Of a DNA stretch of 64,000 nt, positions 35,041 to 44,726 are shown piece after piece. The translations under genes and the position numbers were made by a program. The stretch comes from Oscillospiraceae bacterium (GTDB taxonomy: Bacteria; Bacillota; Clostridia; Oscillospirales; Acutalibacteraceae): assembly GCA_031262985.1 (NCBI GenBank), contig JAISGQ010000018.1, forward strand, positions 1 to 64,000, written 5' to 3'. Position 1 is the stretch's first letter. Each line of letters begins with the position of its first letter. The notes below the pieces were generated by a model that saw only the letters and a list, made by a program, of their open reading frames with translations, searched no databases and was not told the origin of the DNA.

Positions 35041-35136
35041 TTAATTAACTTAGAAAACATCAAGAAAACACGGGCGAAAAGCCCTGATTTGTGCGGTTTT
35101 CGCCCGTGGAGGCTTGCTTGTTTTCAAGTTAATTTA
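35041..35136. mobile_element. 95-bp inverted-repeat element, copy 2 (MITE-like)
   Basis: The ends TTAATTAACTTAGAAAACA and, on the other strand, TAAATTAACTTGAAAACAAG match those at 23411-23504. The centre is a different hairpin, ACGGGCGAAAA with TTTTCGCCCGT. It lies in the promoter region of the TIR protein gene. Nothing else is seen in 34949-35187. Confidence 0.65.
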
Positions 35137-35187
35137 GTATACGAAACAGAGCCGCAACGGAAAGGGAGTTCTGTATACTGAATTTTG

Positions 35188-35216
35188 TTGAAACTTGATA
35201 AATCTTGTGATAGAAT
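35188..35216 (+). promoter_or_regulatory. Promoter of TIR-LRR gene
   Basis: TTGAAA (35188-35193), a 17-base spacer and TAGAAT (35211-35216), directly downstream of the inverted-repeat element. Confidence 0.6.
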
Positions 35217-35270
35217 GTGACAAAAAGAGGGGGTTAAATTTTCCTCCTCCTCTGAAATAGGAGAGATAGT

Positions 35271-36665
35271 ATGGCAAAAAAAGTGAATGCAAATGAATAT
35301 GTCGAAAATTTTGATTCGCGCAAGATACACCGCGCGGAGCTTGTGCCGTTTGAACCGGATGAGGATAACTACATATTTATTTCCTACTCTCACAAAGACA
35401 GCGAGCGGGTTTTTGAGATTATAAAACAGATATACGAGGCGGGCTATCATGTGTGGTATGACGAGGGGATTCCCCTAATCAGCAACTACCGCGATGTCAT
35501 TGCTGAACACGTGGGACACTGCGTTCATTTTATGCTGTTTGTTTCGGATAATTCGCTCAAAAGCGGGTTTGTCAAGATGGAGTATCAATATGCCTTTGAC
35601 TTTGCGGATAGAAATTCATATCACCTGACTGTTGTAAATTTACCTCACACCGCCGAGCTTAGAGAGGACAATCCCTCGCTTGATATGTATCAGAAGCAAC
35701 CTTGGATTGAAAGCGTTTCGGACAATGTCGGCGAGATTATATCCCGCCTTGATTCTCTGGGAATATACAAAGAGCGAAAGACGCGCAAAGCGAAGAAAAT
35801 TCAGATGAAGGAAGGAACGGCAGGCTACAACAATCTGCTCGAAAAGTATGAAGGTACGGTTATAAACTGCGAGGAAACACCCTTTGCCGTTGTGGATTTT
35901 GAAAATACCGATTATGCCAAGGTATTTGGCTCTCTTGCTTCTATGCTCAATGACGGATTTAATATCCGCAATAATCCGCATGAAATATCCGATTGCAAGG
36001 TTTATGTGGCTTTTTTAAACAGCAGCAATACCAATAGCGAGGTTTGGAGATATAGGATTGAGGAGGCTTTGTGCCGCAAAAAGGATGTCCTGCTTGTAAA
36101 AACAGAAAAGTGCGAATTGCCGTTTGATTTATTGGGGTTGAGCGGCATACAGGCGTTAGAAATACTTGACGAAAACGGATGGAAGAAAATAAAAGATACA
36201 TTAAATGATAAGCAGTGCAACTGCGGCAAAGCGCGGCACATTAAAGATCTTGACCTGCCCGGCTTTGACAATGTGAAAATTGAAGGCGGGTATCTGCTGG
36301 TTAGATATACAGGCAACGACACAAATGTTACTGTGCCGCAAGGGATAACTGAGATAGGGGATGGTGCTTTCCGTTTTTGCGAATCTTTAGAACAAATTAA
36401 AATACCAAACAGCGTAACATCAATTGGCAAATGGGCTTTCTATGCTTGCATATCCCTAAAGCAAATCAACATATCAGACAGCGTTACATCAATTGGTATG
36501 AGTTCTTTTTCCAACTGCACATCCTTAACGCAAATCAACATACCCGATAAAGTACAATATATCGGGAAATGGGCGTTTAGCTATTGCCCCAATCTGATGA
36601 TACATACAACAAAACGCTCATATGCTTACAGATACGCCATAAAGAACGATATCCTCACGCTATAA
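35271..36665 (+). CDS. TIR domain protein with BspA-like LRRs
   Basis: A 464-residue protein with three parts. Residues 33-165 are a TIR domain (NYIFISYSHKDSERVFEII, YHVWYDEGI, MLFVSDNSLKSGFVKMEYQYA), in which the last Glu may be the NAD-cleaving residue. Residues 195-305 look like a second, divergent TIR-type fold (NDGFNIRNNPHEISDCKVYVAFLNS, then WRYRIEEALCRKKDVLLV). Residues 355-440 hold three to four BspA-type leucine-rich repeats (SVTSIGKWAFYAC, SLKQINISDSV). Bacterial TIR proteins can act as defence NADases or scaffold proteins. GGAGAG precedes the ATG. The gene stands alone beside an inverted-repeat element and appears lower in GC than its neighbours, suggesting acquisition. Confidence 0.82.
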   Translation: MAKKVNANEYVENFDSRKIHRAELVPFEPDEDNYIFISYSHKDSERVFEIIKQIYEAGYHVWYDEGIPLISNYRDVIAEHVGHCVHFMLFVSDNSLKSGFVKMEYQYAFDFADRNSYHLTVVNLPHTAELREDNPSLDMYQKQPWIESVSDNVGEIISRLDSLGIYKERKTRKAKKIQMKEGTAGYNNLLEKYEGTVINCEETPFAVVDFENTDYAKVFGSLASMLNDGFNIRNNPHEISDCKVYVAFLNSSNTNSEVWRYRIEEALCRKKDVLLVKTEKCELPFDLLGLSGIQALEILDENGWKKIKDTLNDKQCNCGKARHIKDLDLPGFDNVKIEGGYLLVRYTGNDTNVTVPQGITEIGDGAFRFCESLEQIKIPNSVTSIGKWAFYACISLKQINISDSVTSIGMSSFSNCTSLTQINIPDKVQYIGKWAFSYCPNLMIHTTKRSYAYRYAIKNDILTL

Positions 36666-36773
36666 TTCCACTCTGTTGCCGAAATTCAGCCATTCGCAGC
36701 CAATTCTCATACGATTATAATTAGTACTGGATTTATTTGTAAATGTGTTGTATAATAAGCCGGATAGTGCGGA

Positions 36774-36797
36774 TAATTAATGATTCATTAATTATCA
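36774..36797. promoter_or_regulatory. Palindrome before nitroreductase gene
   Basis: ATAATTAATGA and TCATTAATTAT flank a short centre 37 bases before the nitroreductase start and just after a TATAAT-like box (36750-36755). It could be an operator. Confidence 0.4.
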
Positions 36798-36833
36798 ACG
36801 TGTATAATTCATTGAAAGGTACGGTGTTAACCG

Positions 36834-37592
36834 ATGACACGCAAGGAAGCAATAGTCGCAAGACGCTCTGTGAGAAACTACACAGGCGAACCGATGAAGG
36901 AAGAACTTATAGATGAAATTCAGGACTTCATAGGAACAATCAGACCTTTGGACTGGGATATTCGCACTACTATAGAGATTCTTGACAGCGAAGATTTTGA
37001 CCAGATGTTCAAGGGTATAATGGTGCCCAGAGCAAGCCATTACTTAGTCATACGTTCCGCGACAAAAGAAGGTTATCTTGAAAACGCGGGATTCATAGGT
37101 CAGCAGATAGTTCTGTTTATGACACAAAAGGAGATAGGCACTTGCTGGTGCGGCGGCTATATGCCGAGAAACGACAACACAGCGGGCGATTTGCCGTATG
37201 TAGTGACCATCTGCTTCGGCAGGTCGGACAACTCCCCTCCCAGACGAAGCGCGGAGGAGGCAAAGAGAAAGCATCTGCACGAGATAGTGTTCGGCAAAAT
37301 CACCACCGAGCTTCTCGATTATCTCGAAGCGGGGAGACTGGCTCCCTCTGCGATGAACTGGCAGCCTGTCCGCTATAAGACACAGGGTACAAACATATAT
37401 GTATACCGCAAGAAGCCGCTTTTCTCCATAGCTAAGATAGAGGAGAGCCAGTGCATTGACGTGGGTACGGCTATGGCGAATATTTATGTTGCGGCAAACG
37501 AGAAGTGCGATATAGTGCGGGAGAAAAATTATCCTACTCCCTCCGGCAACTGCGTCTACGAGTACACAATAACCCTTCGCAAGGATGACTAA
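36834..37592 (+). CDS. Nitroreductase family protein
   Basis: A 252-residue FMN-dependent nitroreductase of the TM1586-like branch. The N-terminal signature IVARRSVRNYTGEPMKEE is the FMN-binding opening, and the second half contains LEAGRLAPSAMNWQPVRY, the other flavin-contact motif, so the protein is an internal tandem of half-domains as in its family. Substrate unknown; probable NAD(P)H-dependent oxidoreductase in the cytoplasm. Preceded by GAAAGG. It stands just upstream of pfkA but with its own regulatory region. Confidence 0.83.
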   Translation: MTRKEAIVARRSVRNYTGEPMKEELIDEIQDFIGTIRPLDWDIRTTIEILDSEDFDQMFKGIMVPRASHYLVIRSATKEGYLENAGFIGQQIVLFMTQKEIGTCWCGGYMPRNDNTAGDLPYVVTICFGRSDNSPPRRSAEEAKRKHLHEIVFGKITTELLDYLEAGRLAPSAMNWQPVRYKTQGTNIYVYRKKPLFSIAKIEESQCIDVGTAMANIYVAANEKCDIVREKNYPTPSGNCVYEYTITLRKDD

Positions 37593-37648
37593 TTTTCCCG
37601 AAATCAGTACATACTCCTATTGTAAATCTTTATGTGAGGGTGGAAACT

Positions 37649-38725
37649 ATGGCTAAGAAAAGAGTAGGTATACTGACCAGCGGCGGCGATTGCCCGGGTC
37701 TCAACGCGGCTATAAGAGGCGTGGCGTATGCCGCCTACAACATGATGGACGTCCAGTTTGTGGGCATTAACGAGGGCTACAAGGGGCTTATCGAGGGCAA
37801 GAGCAATGAGATGAGCCACACCGATTTTAATGGTATTCTCACACTCGGCGGCACTATTTTGGGTACAAGCCGTCAGCCTTACAGGAATATGCGCGTCATT
37901 GAAAATGACAATGTAGATAAGGTTGCGGCTATGAAGGCGAACTACAAGAAGCTCAATCTCGACTGCCTTGTCACACTCGGCGGCAACGGAACTCACAAAA
38001 CCGCGAACCTCTTGAGCGAGGAGGGGCTTAACGTCATAGGACTGCCGAAAACCATCGACAACGACCTCTACGGAACTGACGTGACCTTCGGCTTCCACAG
38101 TGCTGTGGACATCGCAACAGATGTAGTCGATAAGATTCACACTACCGCAAACAGCCACGGCAGAGCAATGGTAATCGAACTTATGGGAAACAAGGCGGGG
38201 TGGCTCACTCTCTACGCGGGAATGGGCGGGGGAGCGGATGTTATTCTGATTCCCGAAATCCCATATGATATGGAGAAGATAATCGGGTGCGTGGAGGACC
38301 GCACGCTGAAAACAAGAAATTTTGCGATAATCTGCGTGGCGGAGGGTACTCTCAGCTACGAGGAGTCGAAGATGAAGAAGAAGGAGCGGGAGCAGAAACG
38401 CTCGGAGAGCGGCTTCGCCTCCGGCAGTCTCTCTATCGCCAATCAGATTCAGCAGAGGACGGGAATCGAGACCCGTGTGGTCGTCCCCGGACACTACCAG
38501 AGAGGCGGCTCGCCCTCTCCTTATGACAGGGTGCTTGCCACTCAGTTCGGAGCATACGCCGCGCGGCTCATACGTGACGGCAACTACGGCAACACAGTCG
38601 CTATGATTGACGGCAAGGTAGGACACAACGCGCTTAAAGATATAGCGGGACTTAAAAAATTGGTGGACGTCGGCGGAGACATGGTGCGAACTGCGCGTGA
38701 CATGGGCGTAAGTTTCGGAGATTGA
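37649..38725 (+). CDS. pfkA: 6-phosphofructokinase
   Basis: A 358-residue phosphofructokinase, committing fructose 6-phosphate to glycolysis. Present are ILTSGGDCPGLNAAIRG, the phosphoryl-donor site LGGNGTHKT (111-118), the catalytic PKTIDNDL (133-140) and the effector/substrate region MGNKAGWLTLYAG. Classic ATP enzymes read GGDGS and PGTIDND; pyrophosphate enzymes read GGDD and PKTIDND. Here Gly is kept at the second switch position but Lys replaces Gly in PKTIDND, so the donor (ATP or pyrophosphate) is not certain from sequence. ATG at 37649 with GAGGGTGG upstream. Confidence 0.92.
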   Translation: MAKKRVGILTSGGDCPGLNAAIRGVAYAAYNMMDVQFVGINEGYKGLIEGKSNEMSHTDFNGILTLGGTILGTSRQPYRNMRVIENDNVDKVAAMKANYKKLNLDCLVTLGGNGTHKTANLLSEEGLNVIGLPKTIDNDLYGTDVTFGFHSAVDIATDVVDKIHTTANSHGRAMVIELMGNKAGWLTLYAGMGGGADVILIPEIPYDMEKIIGCVEDRTLKTRNFAIICVAEGTLSYEESKMKKKEREQKRSESGFASGSLSIANQIQQRTGIETRVVVPGHYQRGGSPSPYDRVLATQFGAYAARLIRDGNYGNTVAMIDGKVGHNALKDIAGLKKLVDVGGDMVRTARDMGVSFGD

Positions 38726-38739
38726 TTTATGATTAAGAT

Positions 38740-38770
38740 ATGCAACACCGCAAAATTGCGGTGTTGCATA
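38740..38770 (+). terminator. Hairpin after pfkA
   Basis: ATGCAACACCGCAA and TTGCGGTGTTGCAT pair perfectly around a minimal loop. There is no clear T run, so termination is probable but not certain. Confidence 0.7.
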
Positions 38771-38876
38771 CTGCGCTGAGTACCACACTGAATACGGCGT
38801 TGATTCAACTAAATAAATGTAGATATACGAAATTGTGCCACTATGATTACTACACGACAGAAAGAGGGTGTGCCTT

Positions 38877-40193
38877 ATGAAGAAAACCGACAAAAAGCCT
38901 GACAGTAAGGCACAAAAGCGCGAGAAGGGCTGGTACAAGCTCGATAACGCCGCTAACATCTATCCCGCTATTGTCACCTCCAACTGGGCACCGAATTTCA
39001 GAGTATCGGTCACGCTAAAGGAGCAGATTGACCCCGACGCGCTGTCGAAGGCACTGAACTCCTGCTTGCCGAGGTTCAAGAATTTCTCTCTCGTTCTAAG
39101 GAGGGGACTGTTCTGGCACTACCTTGAGTTTTCCGACAAAAAGCCCTCCATCTCAAGGGAGGTGCGAAATCCCATGCGTATTATAACAAAACACGAAAAC
39201 CACGGGTATCAGTTCAGAGTTACTTACTACAACAAGCGAATCGCACTCGAGCTTATGCACGTCCTCGCTGACGGAAGCGGCGCGATGATGTTTCTAAAGG
39301 CAATCGCCGCCGAGTATCTTCGGATAAAGGGAGCGGCTATCCCCTACGACGCAGAGGGATTAGTCAACATCAAAGAGCCTCCGAAGCCTGAGGAGATGGA
39401 GGATTCCTTCCGCAAATATGCTAAATTCCGAACGCGTCAGCCGCGCAGGGAGAGCAGGGCGTATTGGGCTAAGGGAACTAAGTTAGCTCCCGGGAACGTG
39501 AGCATTGTCACCGGACGGGTTTCGGTCAAGGAGATGCTGGCGAAGTCGAAGGAGTACGGCGTTACTATAACCGAATTTCTCGCCTCCGTTCTCATTTGGG
39601 TGATATACCAAAATCAAAAGAGCAGGAAGATGCGGCGTGAACTGCCCGTCAAGGTCAGCGTACCGCTTAATTTGAGGAAATTCTACCCCTCACAGTCGAT
39701 GAGAAATTTCTCCCTCTTTATAAATCCCGGCATCGAGCCGCGCTACGGAGACTATGAGTTTGAGGAGATAGTGATTGACGTACACCACTTCATGCGGATG
39801 AACCTGAAGGAGAAATACCTCAACGCCGTCATGAGTGCCAATCTCAGCGACGAGCTAAATCCTGTAGTCAGGATTCTGCCGCTCATACTGAAAAATCGCG
39901 TACTTGCCGCCTTCTACAGCGCGGTGGGGGAGACACGGTTCTCCACCGATATGTCAAATCTGGGAGCGGTCACTCTCCCGCCCGAGATGGAGGACTATGT
40001 GGAGCATTTTGATTTCATGCTGGGAAGACCCCACGGAATCCCATTTGATGTGGGAGTGATAAGCTATAAGGACGCCATGAGTATTTCCTTCTCCGGCGGC
40101 ATAGAGGAACGCGACTGCGAGCGTGAGTTTTTCAGGGAGCTTGTCAAGCGGGGAATACACGTGAAAATCGAGAGCAACAGCAGGAAGAAGTAA
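38877..40193 (+). CDS. Condensation-fold acyltransferase-like protein
   Basis: A 438-residue protein of the chloramphenicol-acetyltransferase/condensation superfamily, often named alcohol acetyltransferase. The catalytic HxxxDG motif is H128-VLA-D132-G133. A later stretch, SMRNFSLFINPG and FSTDMSNLGAV, corresponds to the second half of the pseudo-dimer tunnel. It should join an acyl group to an alcohol or amine; the substrate is unknown. No signal or membrane segment. ATG at 38877 with AAAGAGGG upstream. The following zinc-ribbon membrane protein gene is its usual neighbour in Clostridia, from memory of genome contexts. Confidence 0.72.
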   Translation: MKKTDKKPDSKAQKREKGWYKLDNAANIYPAIVTSNWAPNFRVSVTLKEQIDPDALSKALNSCLPRFKNFSLVLRRGLFWHYLEFSDKKPSISREVRNPMRIITKHENHGYQFRVTYYNKRIALELMHVLADGSGAMMFLKAIAAEYLRIKGAAIPYDAEGLVNIKEPPKPEEMEDSFRKYAKFRTRQPRRESRAYWAKGTKLAPGNVSIVTGRVSVKEMLAKSKEYGVTITEFLASVLIWVIYQNQKSRKMRRELPVKVSVPLNLRKFYPSQSMRNFSLFINPGIEPRYGDYEFEEIVIDVHHFMRMNLKEKYLNAVMSANLSDELNPVVRILPLILKNRVLAAFYSAVGETRFSTDMSNLGAVTLPPEMEDYVEHFDFMLGRPHGIPFDVGVISYKDAMSISFSGGIEERDCEREFFRELVKRGIHVKIESNSRKK

Positions 40194-40264
40194 TATAGCA
40201 GTTCCACTTAACATTGACAGCTTTCTTGACGGTCTTTTTGCCGTCAAACTGCGTTAAAAATACT

Positions 40265-40296
40265 CGGAATACTCCAAGTATTCCTGCGTTTTTTGC
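40265..40296 (+). terminator. Terminator-like hairpin
   Basis: GGAATAC and GTATTCC pair around TCCAA; TGCGTTTTTT follows. It lies between the acyltransferase and the zinc-ribbon gene, so it may partly uncouple them. Confidence 0.7.
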
Positions 40297-40406
40297 CTTG
40301 TTTGGCGACAAAAATCCTCGTCAATAAAACTACTAATGTCAAGCGTAACTGCTATACTGCTCCACAGTATAAGCTTGAGAATATCTTTGTGAAAGGCTGT
40401 GATTGT

Positions 40407-41117
40407 ATGTCCTATTGCGTAAATTGCGGAGTGGAGCTTAACGAAAGCGAGAGGAAGTGTCCTCTCTGCGACACAGTAGTAATAAATCCCAACGTGGTGT
40501 TCGACGAGAAGGCTGAACCCGTGTTTCCGAACGAGCAATTCCTCATTGACTTAGCGGATAACCGCAAAATGACCGCACTTTTAGTCAGCGTCATTTTAGC
40601 CATCCCTATGTCCATCTGTCTTGTGGTCAATCTGTCGCTTGATCACGCAATCACTTGGTCGATGATAGTCGCGGGAGCAATATTCATGCTCTGGTCGTTT
40701 ATTGTGCCGCCTCTGCTCCTCAAAAACCTTCGCCTCATGGCGGCTACGGTCATAGACACCGCAGCTATGCTGGCGTTCCTCTACCTTCTCAATATCTACC
40801 TTGGTCTTGAAGAACGGTGGTATCTCCCACTGGCAGTTCCCATAGTCCTCTGCCTGTTCGCCTTCTTCTGCATCAACATAGCAGTGGTGAGGAACAACAA
40901 AATCGGCAAGCTGTACATGGCGGCGGTTGTGTTTATTACGATAGGCGCGTTGCTTGTGGCGGTAGAGGTCATAATCGATATGTACACAGACGGAAAAGTG
41001 GAGCTTATTTGGTCGCTCATAACTATGATTCCCTGCGCCTTGCTCTCTCTCCTGTATGTTATAATCGAAAAGAAGAAGAGCATAAAGGAAAATCTCCGCA
41101 AAAAACTACAAGTGTAG
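40407..41117 (+). CDS. Zinc-ribbon multi-pass membrane protein (DUF6320-like)
   Basis: A 236-residue protein. The N-terminal zinc ribbon CVNCG...CPLCD (residues 4-21) is followed by six hydrophobic segments between about 50 and 215 and a basic C-terminal tail. It resembles the DUF6320 group of unknown function. The ATG at 40407 has GAAAGG upstream; the open frame before it is leader. It probably works with the upstream condensation-fold enzyme, perhaps on a membrane product; this is inference from adjacency. Confidence 0.68.
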   Translation: MSYCVNCGVELNESERKCPLCDTVVINPNVVFDEKAEPVFPNEQFLIDLADNRKMTALLVSVILAIPMSICLVVNLSLDHAITWSMIVAGAIFMLWSFIVPPLLLKNLRLMAATVIDTAAMLAFLYLLNIYLGLEERWYLPLAVPIVLCLFAFFCINIAVVRNNKIGKLYMAAVVFITIGALLVAVEVIIDMYTDGKVELIWSLITMIPCALLSLLYVIIEKKKSIKENLRKKLQV

Positions 41118-41136
41118 CAGTCATAACACAGACAAA

Positions 41137-41174
41137 AGCATCCGAGGCTTTATCTGCTTCGGATGCTTTTTGCG
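41137..41174 (+). terminator. Terminator before glg operon
   Basis: AGCATCCGA and TCGGATGCT form the stem, followed by TTTTT. Confidence 0.85.
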
Positions 41175-41348
41175 AGCAGTATATACTGCGAAAGACAATA
41201 TACACAAAACGCAACATAATTTCACATATTTTGTGTGTAAATATATATTAATTTCTACGCGGAGTAAACACACTGCCGTAAATTGTGATTTATAAACAAA
41301 ATAAGCGAAATAAATTAACAAAGCTTGTAAGAAAATTGCCAAAAAGAC

Positions 41349-41377
41349 TTGAAAAAATTGAAAATATTTGCTATTAT
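41349..41377 (+). promoter_or_regulatory. Promoter of glgB
   Basis: TTGAAA (41349-41354), a 17-base spacer and TATTAT (41372-41377), 36 bases ahead of the glgB start. Confidence 0.7.
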
Positions 41378-41412
41378 ACTGTTAGATATAAATAATACTT
41401 GGGGTTGATAGA

Positions 41413-43416
41413 ATGAATTTTGGAAATGGAGATAATCAAGAATTAAATCTTTTCCATCAAGGTTCAAATGTAAAAGCATATAATTATCTGGGAGCACACC
41501 GCAAGGAGGACGGCACAGTCGTTTTCAGGGTTTGGGCTCCGAACGCCGTGAGCGTATCTCTCATAGGTGATTTTAACAAGTGGGACAGAACCAAAAGCGT
41601 GATGAACAAGATAAGCGATGGAGTTTGGGAGTGTTCGCAAAGCGGAATTACAGAATACGCGATATATAAATACAGCATAGAGACCAAAGAGGGGAGCGTC
41701 TTGCAAAAGATAGACCCCTACGCATTCCACTTCGAGACAAGACCCGCCATGGCGTCGAGATTCGTTGACATAGGCGGCTACAGCTGGTCCGATGGGGAGT
41801 GGAGAAGCCGCAAGGACATATACAACCACTACAGCCAACCAATGAATGTGTATGAAATACATCTCTCCTCGTGGAAAACCTATCCCGACGGCAATCCTTT
41901 CAGCTACATAAAAATGGCGGAGGAGCTGATTCCCTATGTAAAGGAGATGGGCTACACACACGTTGAAATAATGCCTGTCACCGAATATCCGTATGACGGC
42001 TCGTGGGGCTATCAGGTCACAGGATATTTCGCTCCTACCTCGCGGTACGGCGCGCCTACCGACTTCATGGCGTTTGTCGACCTCATGCACCAAAACGGAA
42101 TAGGAGTTGTTCTCGACTGGGTTCCCGCTCATTTCCCGAAGGACAGCCACGGGCTTTCCGACTACGACGGGAGCAAGTGCTACGAGTACACCGACCCGCG
42201 CAAGGGCGAACACAAGGAGTGGGGAACGAAGGTTTTCGACTACGGCAAGAGCGAGGTTCGCTCCTTCCTTATCTCGAGCGCGATGTTCTGGTTCGATATG
42301 TACCACGTGGACGGACTGCGCGTAGACGCGGTTGCGTCAATGCTCTATCTCGATTACAACCGCAAGAACGGAGAGTGGATTGCCAACAAGTACGGAGGCA
42401 ACGAGAACCTCGAGGCGATTGACTTCTTCAAGCAACTCAACACCGCGATTTTTAGAGATTTCCCCTACGCGCTGATGATAGCCGAGGAGTCTACAGCTTG
42501 GCCGATGGTCACAAAGCCCGTAAATATCGGAGGGCTTGGCTTTAACTACAAGTGGAATATGGGCTGGATGAACGATATGCTTCGGTACTCCTCCCTCGAC
42601 CCGCTTTACAGGAGTGGAAATCACGACAGTCTGACATTTTCGCTTTTTTACGCCTTCTCCGAAAATTATGTACTCCCCATCTCCCACGACGAGGTAGTAC
42701 ACGGCAAATGCTCCCTTATCAACAAAATGCCGGGGGAGTACGAGCAGAAGTTCGCAGGGCTGAGGGCACTGCTCACCTACACCATGGCGCATCCGGGGAA
42801 GAAGCTGCTCTTTATGGGGCAGGAGTTCGCCCAGTTTAAGGAGTGGGACGCAGGGCAGGCACTCGACTGGAATCTCCTCAAATACGAGATGCACCAAAAG
42901 ACACAGCATTTCAGTAAGACGCTCAACCGCTTCTACCTCGAACACAGCCAGCTGTGGGAGATTGACTACTCGTGGGAGGGCTTCGAGTGGATATCGAACG
43001 ACGACTACACACAGAGCGTAATCAGCTTCAGGAGGCGGAACAAGGACGGGAAGGAGATTATCGTAATTTGCAACTTCTGTCCTGTTTTGAGGGAGGATTA
43101 TAAAATAGGCGTTCCGTTTGACGGCTTATATAAGGAAGTGTTCAATACTGACGATACGCAGTTCGGTGGGGGAGGGGTAACCAACAAGACTGTGCAGGCA
43201 GACGGGAAATTCCCCATGCACGGACATAAACAGTCGATAGCACTTACACTGCCTCCTCTTTCGGTGATGTATTTTGAGAATGTGCAAGAGGAAAAGCAGG
43301 AGACAAAACCCGAAAAGAAGAAGTCCGAACCGATTAAGGCGGAAAAATCCGAAAAGAAGCAGTCCGAGCCAACAAAGGCGGAAAAACCCTCCCGTAGGAG
43401 GAGAACGGTAAAGTAA
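41413..43416 (+). CDS. glgB: 1,4-alpha-glucan branching enzyme
   Basis: A 667-residue GH13 enzyme that makes alpha-1,6 branches in glycogen. A single N-terminal carbohydrate-binding CBM48 ([21 protein letters not shown]) is followed by the catalytic barrel: nucleophile D305 in [11 protein letters not shown], acid/base E358 in MIAEEST (53 residues apart, as in E. coli GlgB), and SHDEVVHGK. The family C-terminal beta-domain ends near 625. A Lys/Glu-rich tail of about 40 residues with a repeated [20 protein letters not shown] unit is extra and probably disordered. First gene of the glycogen operon. Confidence 0.96.
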   Translation: MNFGNGDNQELNLFHQGSNVKAYNYLGAHRKEDGTVVFRVWAPNAVSVSLIGDFNKWDRTKSVMNKISDGVWECSQSGITEYAIYKYSIETKEGSVLQKIDPYAFHFETRPAMASRFVDIGGYSWSDGEWRSRKDIYNHYSQPMNVYEIHLSSWKTYPDGNPFSYIKMAEELIPYVKEMGYTHVEIMPVTEYPYDGSWGYQVTGYFAPTSRYGAPTDFMAFVDLMHQNGIGVVLDWVPAHFPKDSHGLSDYDGSKCYEYTDPRKGEHKEWGTKVFDYGKSEVRSFLISSAMFWFDMYHVDGLRVDAVASMLYLDYNRKNGEWIANKYGGNENLEAIDFFKQLNTAIFRDFPYALMIAEESTAWPMVTKPVNIGGLGFNYKWNMGWMNDMLRYSSLDPLYRSGNHDSLTFSLFYAFSENYVLPISHDEVVHGKCSLINKMPGEYEQKFAGLRALLTYTMAHPGKKLLFMGQEFAQFKEWDAGQALDWNLLKYEMHQKTQHFSKTLNRFYLEHSQLWEIDYSWEGFEWISNDDYTQSVISFRRRNKDGKEIIVICNFCPVLREDYKIGVPFDGLYKEVFNTDDTQFGGGGVTNKTVQADGKFPMHGHKQSIALTLPPLSVMYFENVQEEKQETKPEKKKSEPIKAEKSEKKQSEPTKAEKPSRRRRTVK

Positions 43417-43508
43417 AACACTGAGGATGCATCGCACAAACATATCACCGGATTTTGTGCGGTACAGCCCTAAAGTCAAATTGATATTTTAAAAGGAGGA
43501 ATAAATAA

Positions 43509-44726
43509 ATGTTCCCAAAGCAGGAATGTATAGCTATGCTGCTCGCAGGCGGTCAGGGAAGCAGACTCTATACTCTCACAAAGAAATTGGCAAAACCGGC
43601 AGTCCCCTTCGGAGGAAAATACAGGATTATTGATTTTCCGCTGTCAAACTGCGTAAACTCAGGTATCGACACCGTAGGCGTACTCACTCAGTACCAGCCG
43701 CTGGTACTCAACGACTACATAGGCAACGGTCAGCCGTGGGATCTCGATACAATGAACGGCGGAGTTCACGTCCTGCCTCCCTATCAGAGGAGCAAGGGCG
43801 GCGACTGGTACAAAGGAACGGCTAACGCCATATATCAGAACATCCAGTTCATTGAGCGGTACAATCCCGAGTATGTGGTAATCCTTTCGGGCGACCACAT
43901 CTACAAGATGGATTACTCCGCCATGCTCGCGCAGCACAAGCAGAAGAAGGCGGCTTGCACTATCGCGGTGTACGAAGTGCCGATGGACGAAGCCTCGCGC
44001 TACGGAATACTCAACTGCAACGAGGACGACAGCATCTATGAATTTGACGAGAAGCCAGCAGAGCCTAAGAGCAATCTCGCCTCCATGGGAATCTATATGT
44101 TCACATGGAGCAAGCTCAGAGCCTATCTCGAGGCGGATGAGGAGAAAGAGGACAGCTCGAACGATTTCGGCAAGGATCTACTCCCCGCTATGCTTAATGC
44201 GGGAGAGACAATGGTCGCGTGGAGATTTAACGGCTACTGGAAGGATGTCGGAACTATCGACAGCCTGTGGGAGGCTAATATGGATCTCCTCGACCCGAAA
44301 GTGCCGCTCGACCTCTCCGACACCAACTGGAGAATTTATACGCGCAACCCTGTAATGCCTCCTCACTATGTGGGAAAGAACGCGGTGTGCCAGAACTCCT
44401 TGGTCTCCGAAGGCTGTGACGTGGAGGGAACGCTGGAGTTTGCCATCCTCTTCGCCGGAGTAACGGTAGAAAAGGGAGCGCGTGTAACCGACTCCATCAT
44501 CATGCCCGGTGCTACGATAAAGAAGGGCGCGGTAGTTCAGTACGCCATAGTTGCCGAGGACGCTGTGATAGGTCCGGGCGCGGTTGTTGGCGAACGCCCC
44601 GAAAACGTCAAGAACAAGGATAAGTGGGGCATAGCAGTAGTCGGCAATAACATAAATATCGGCGCGGGCGCGGTTGTCCCCGCACAGTCGATGATTGAAG
44701 AAGATATTCCGGAGGTGAAAAACTGA
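43509..44726 (+). CDS. glgC: Glucose-1-phosphate adenylyltransferase GlgC
   Basis: A 405-residue ADP-glucose synthase, the committed step of glycogen formation. The nucleotide site [40 protein letters not shown] and the glucose-1-phosphate region [15 protein letters not shown] are complete. A left-handed beta-helix forms the C-terminus (repeats such as [23 protein letters not shown]). AAAGGAGG precedes the ATG. The TGA overlaps the glgD ATG. GlgC and GlgD together form the enzyme in Bacillota. Confidence 0.97.
   Translation: MFPKQECIAMLLAGGQGSRLYTLTKKLAKPAVPFGGKYRIIDFPLSNCVNSGIDTVGVLTQYQPLVLNDYIGNGQPWDLDTMNGGVHVLPPYQRSKGGDWYKGTANAIYQNIQFIERYNPEYVVILSGDHIYKMDYSAMLAQHKQKKAACTIAVYEVPMDEASRYGILNCNEDDSIYEFDEKPAEPKSNLASMGIYMFTWSKLRAYLEADEEKEDSSNDFGKDLLPAMLNAGETMVAWRFNGYWKDVGTIDSLWEANMDLLDPKVPLDLSDTNWRIYTRNPVMPPHYVGKNAVCQNSLVSEGCDVEGTLEFAILFAGVTVEKGARVTDSIIMPGATIKKGAVVQYAIVAEDAVIGPGAVVGERPENVKNKDKWGIAVVGNNINIGAGAVVPAQSMIEEDIPEVKN

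Noticed and set aside
37604-38959. 451-residue minus-strand frame opposite pfkA
   Set aside because: Antisense of a highly conserved glycolytic gene; codon pattern is a mirror artefact.
41464-42306. 280-residue minus-strand frame opposite glgB
   Set aside because: Shadow of the GlgB catalytic domain; no ribosome site.
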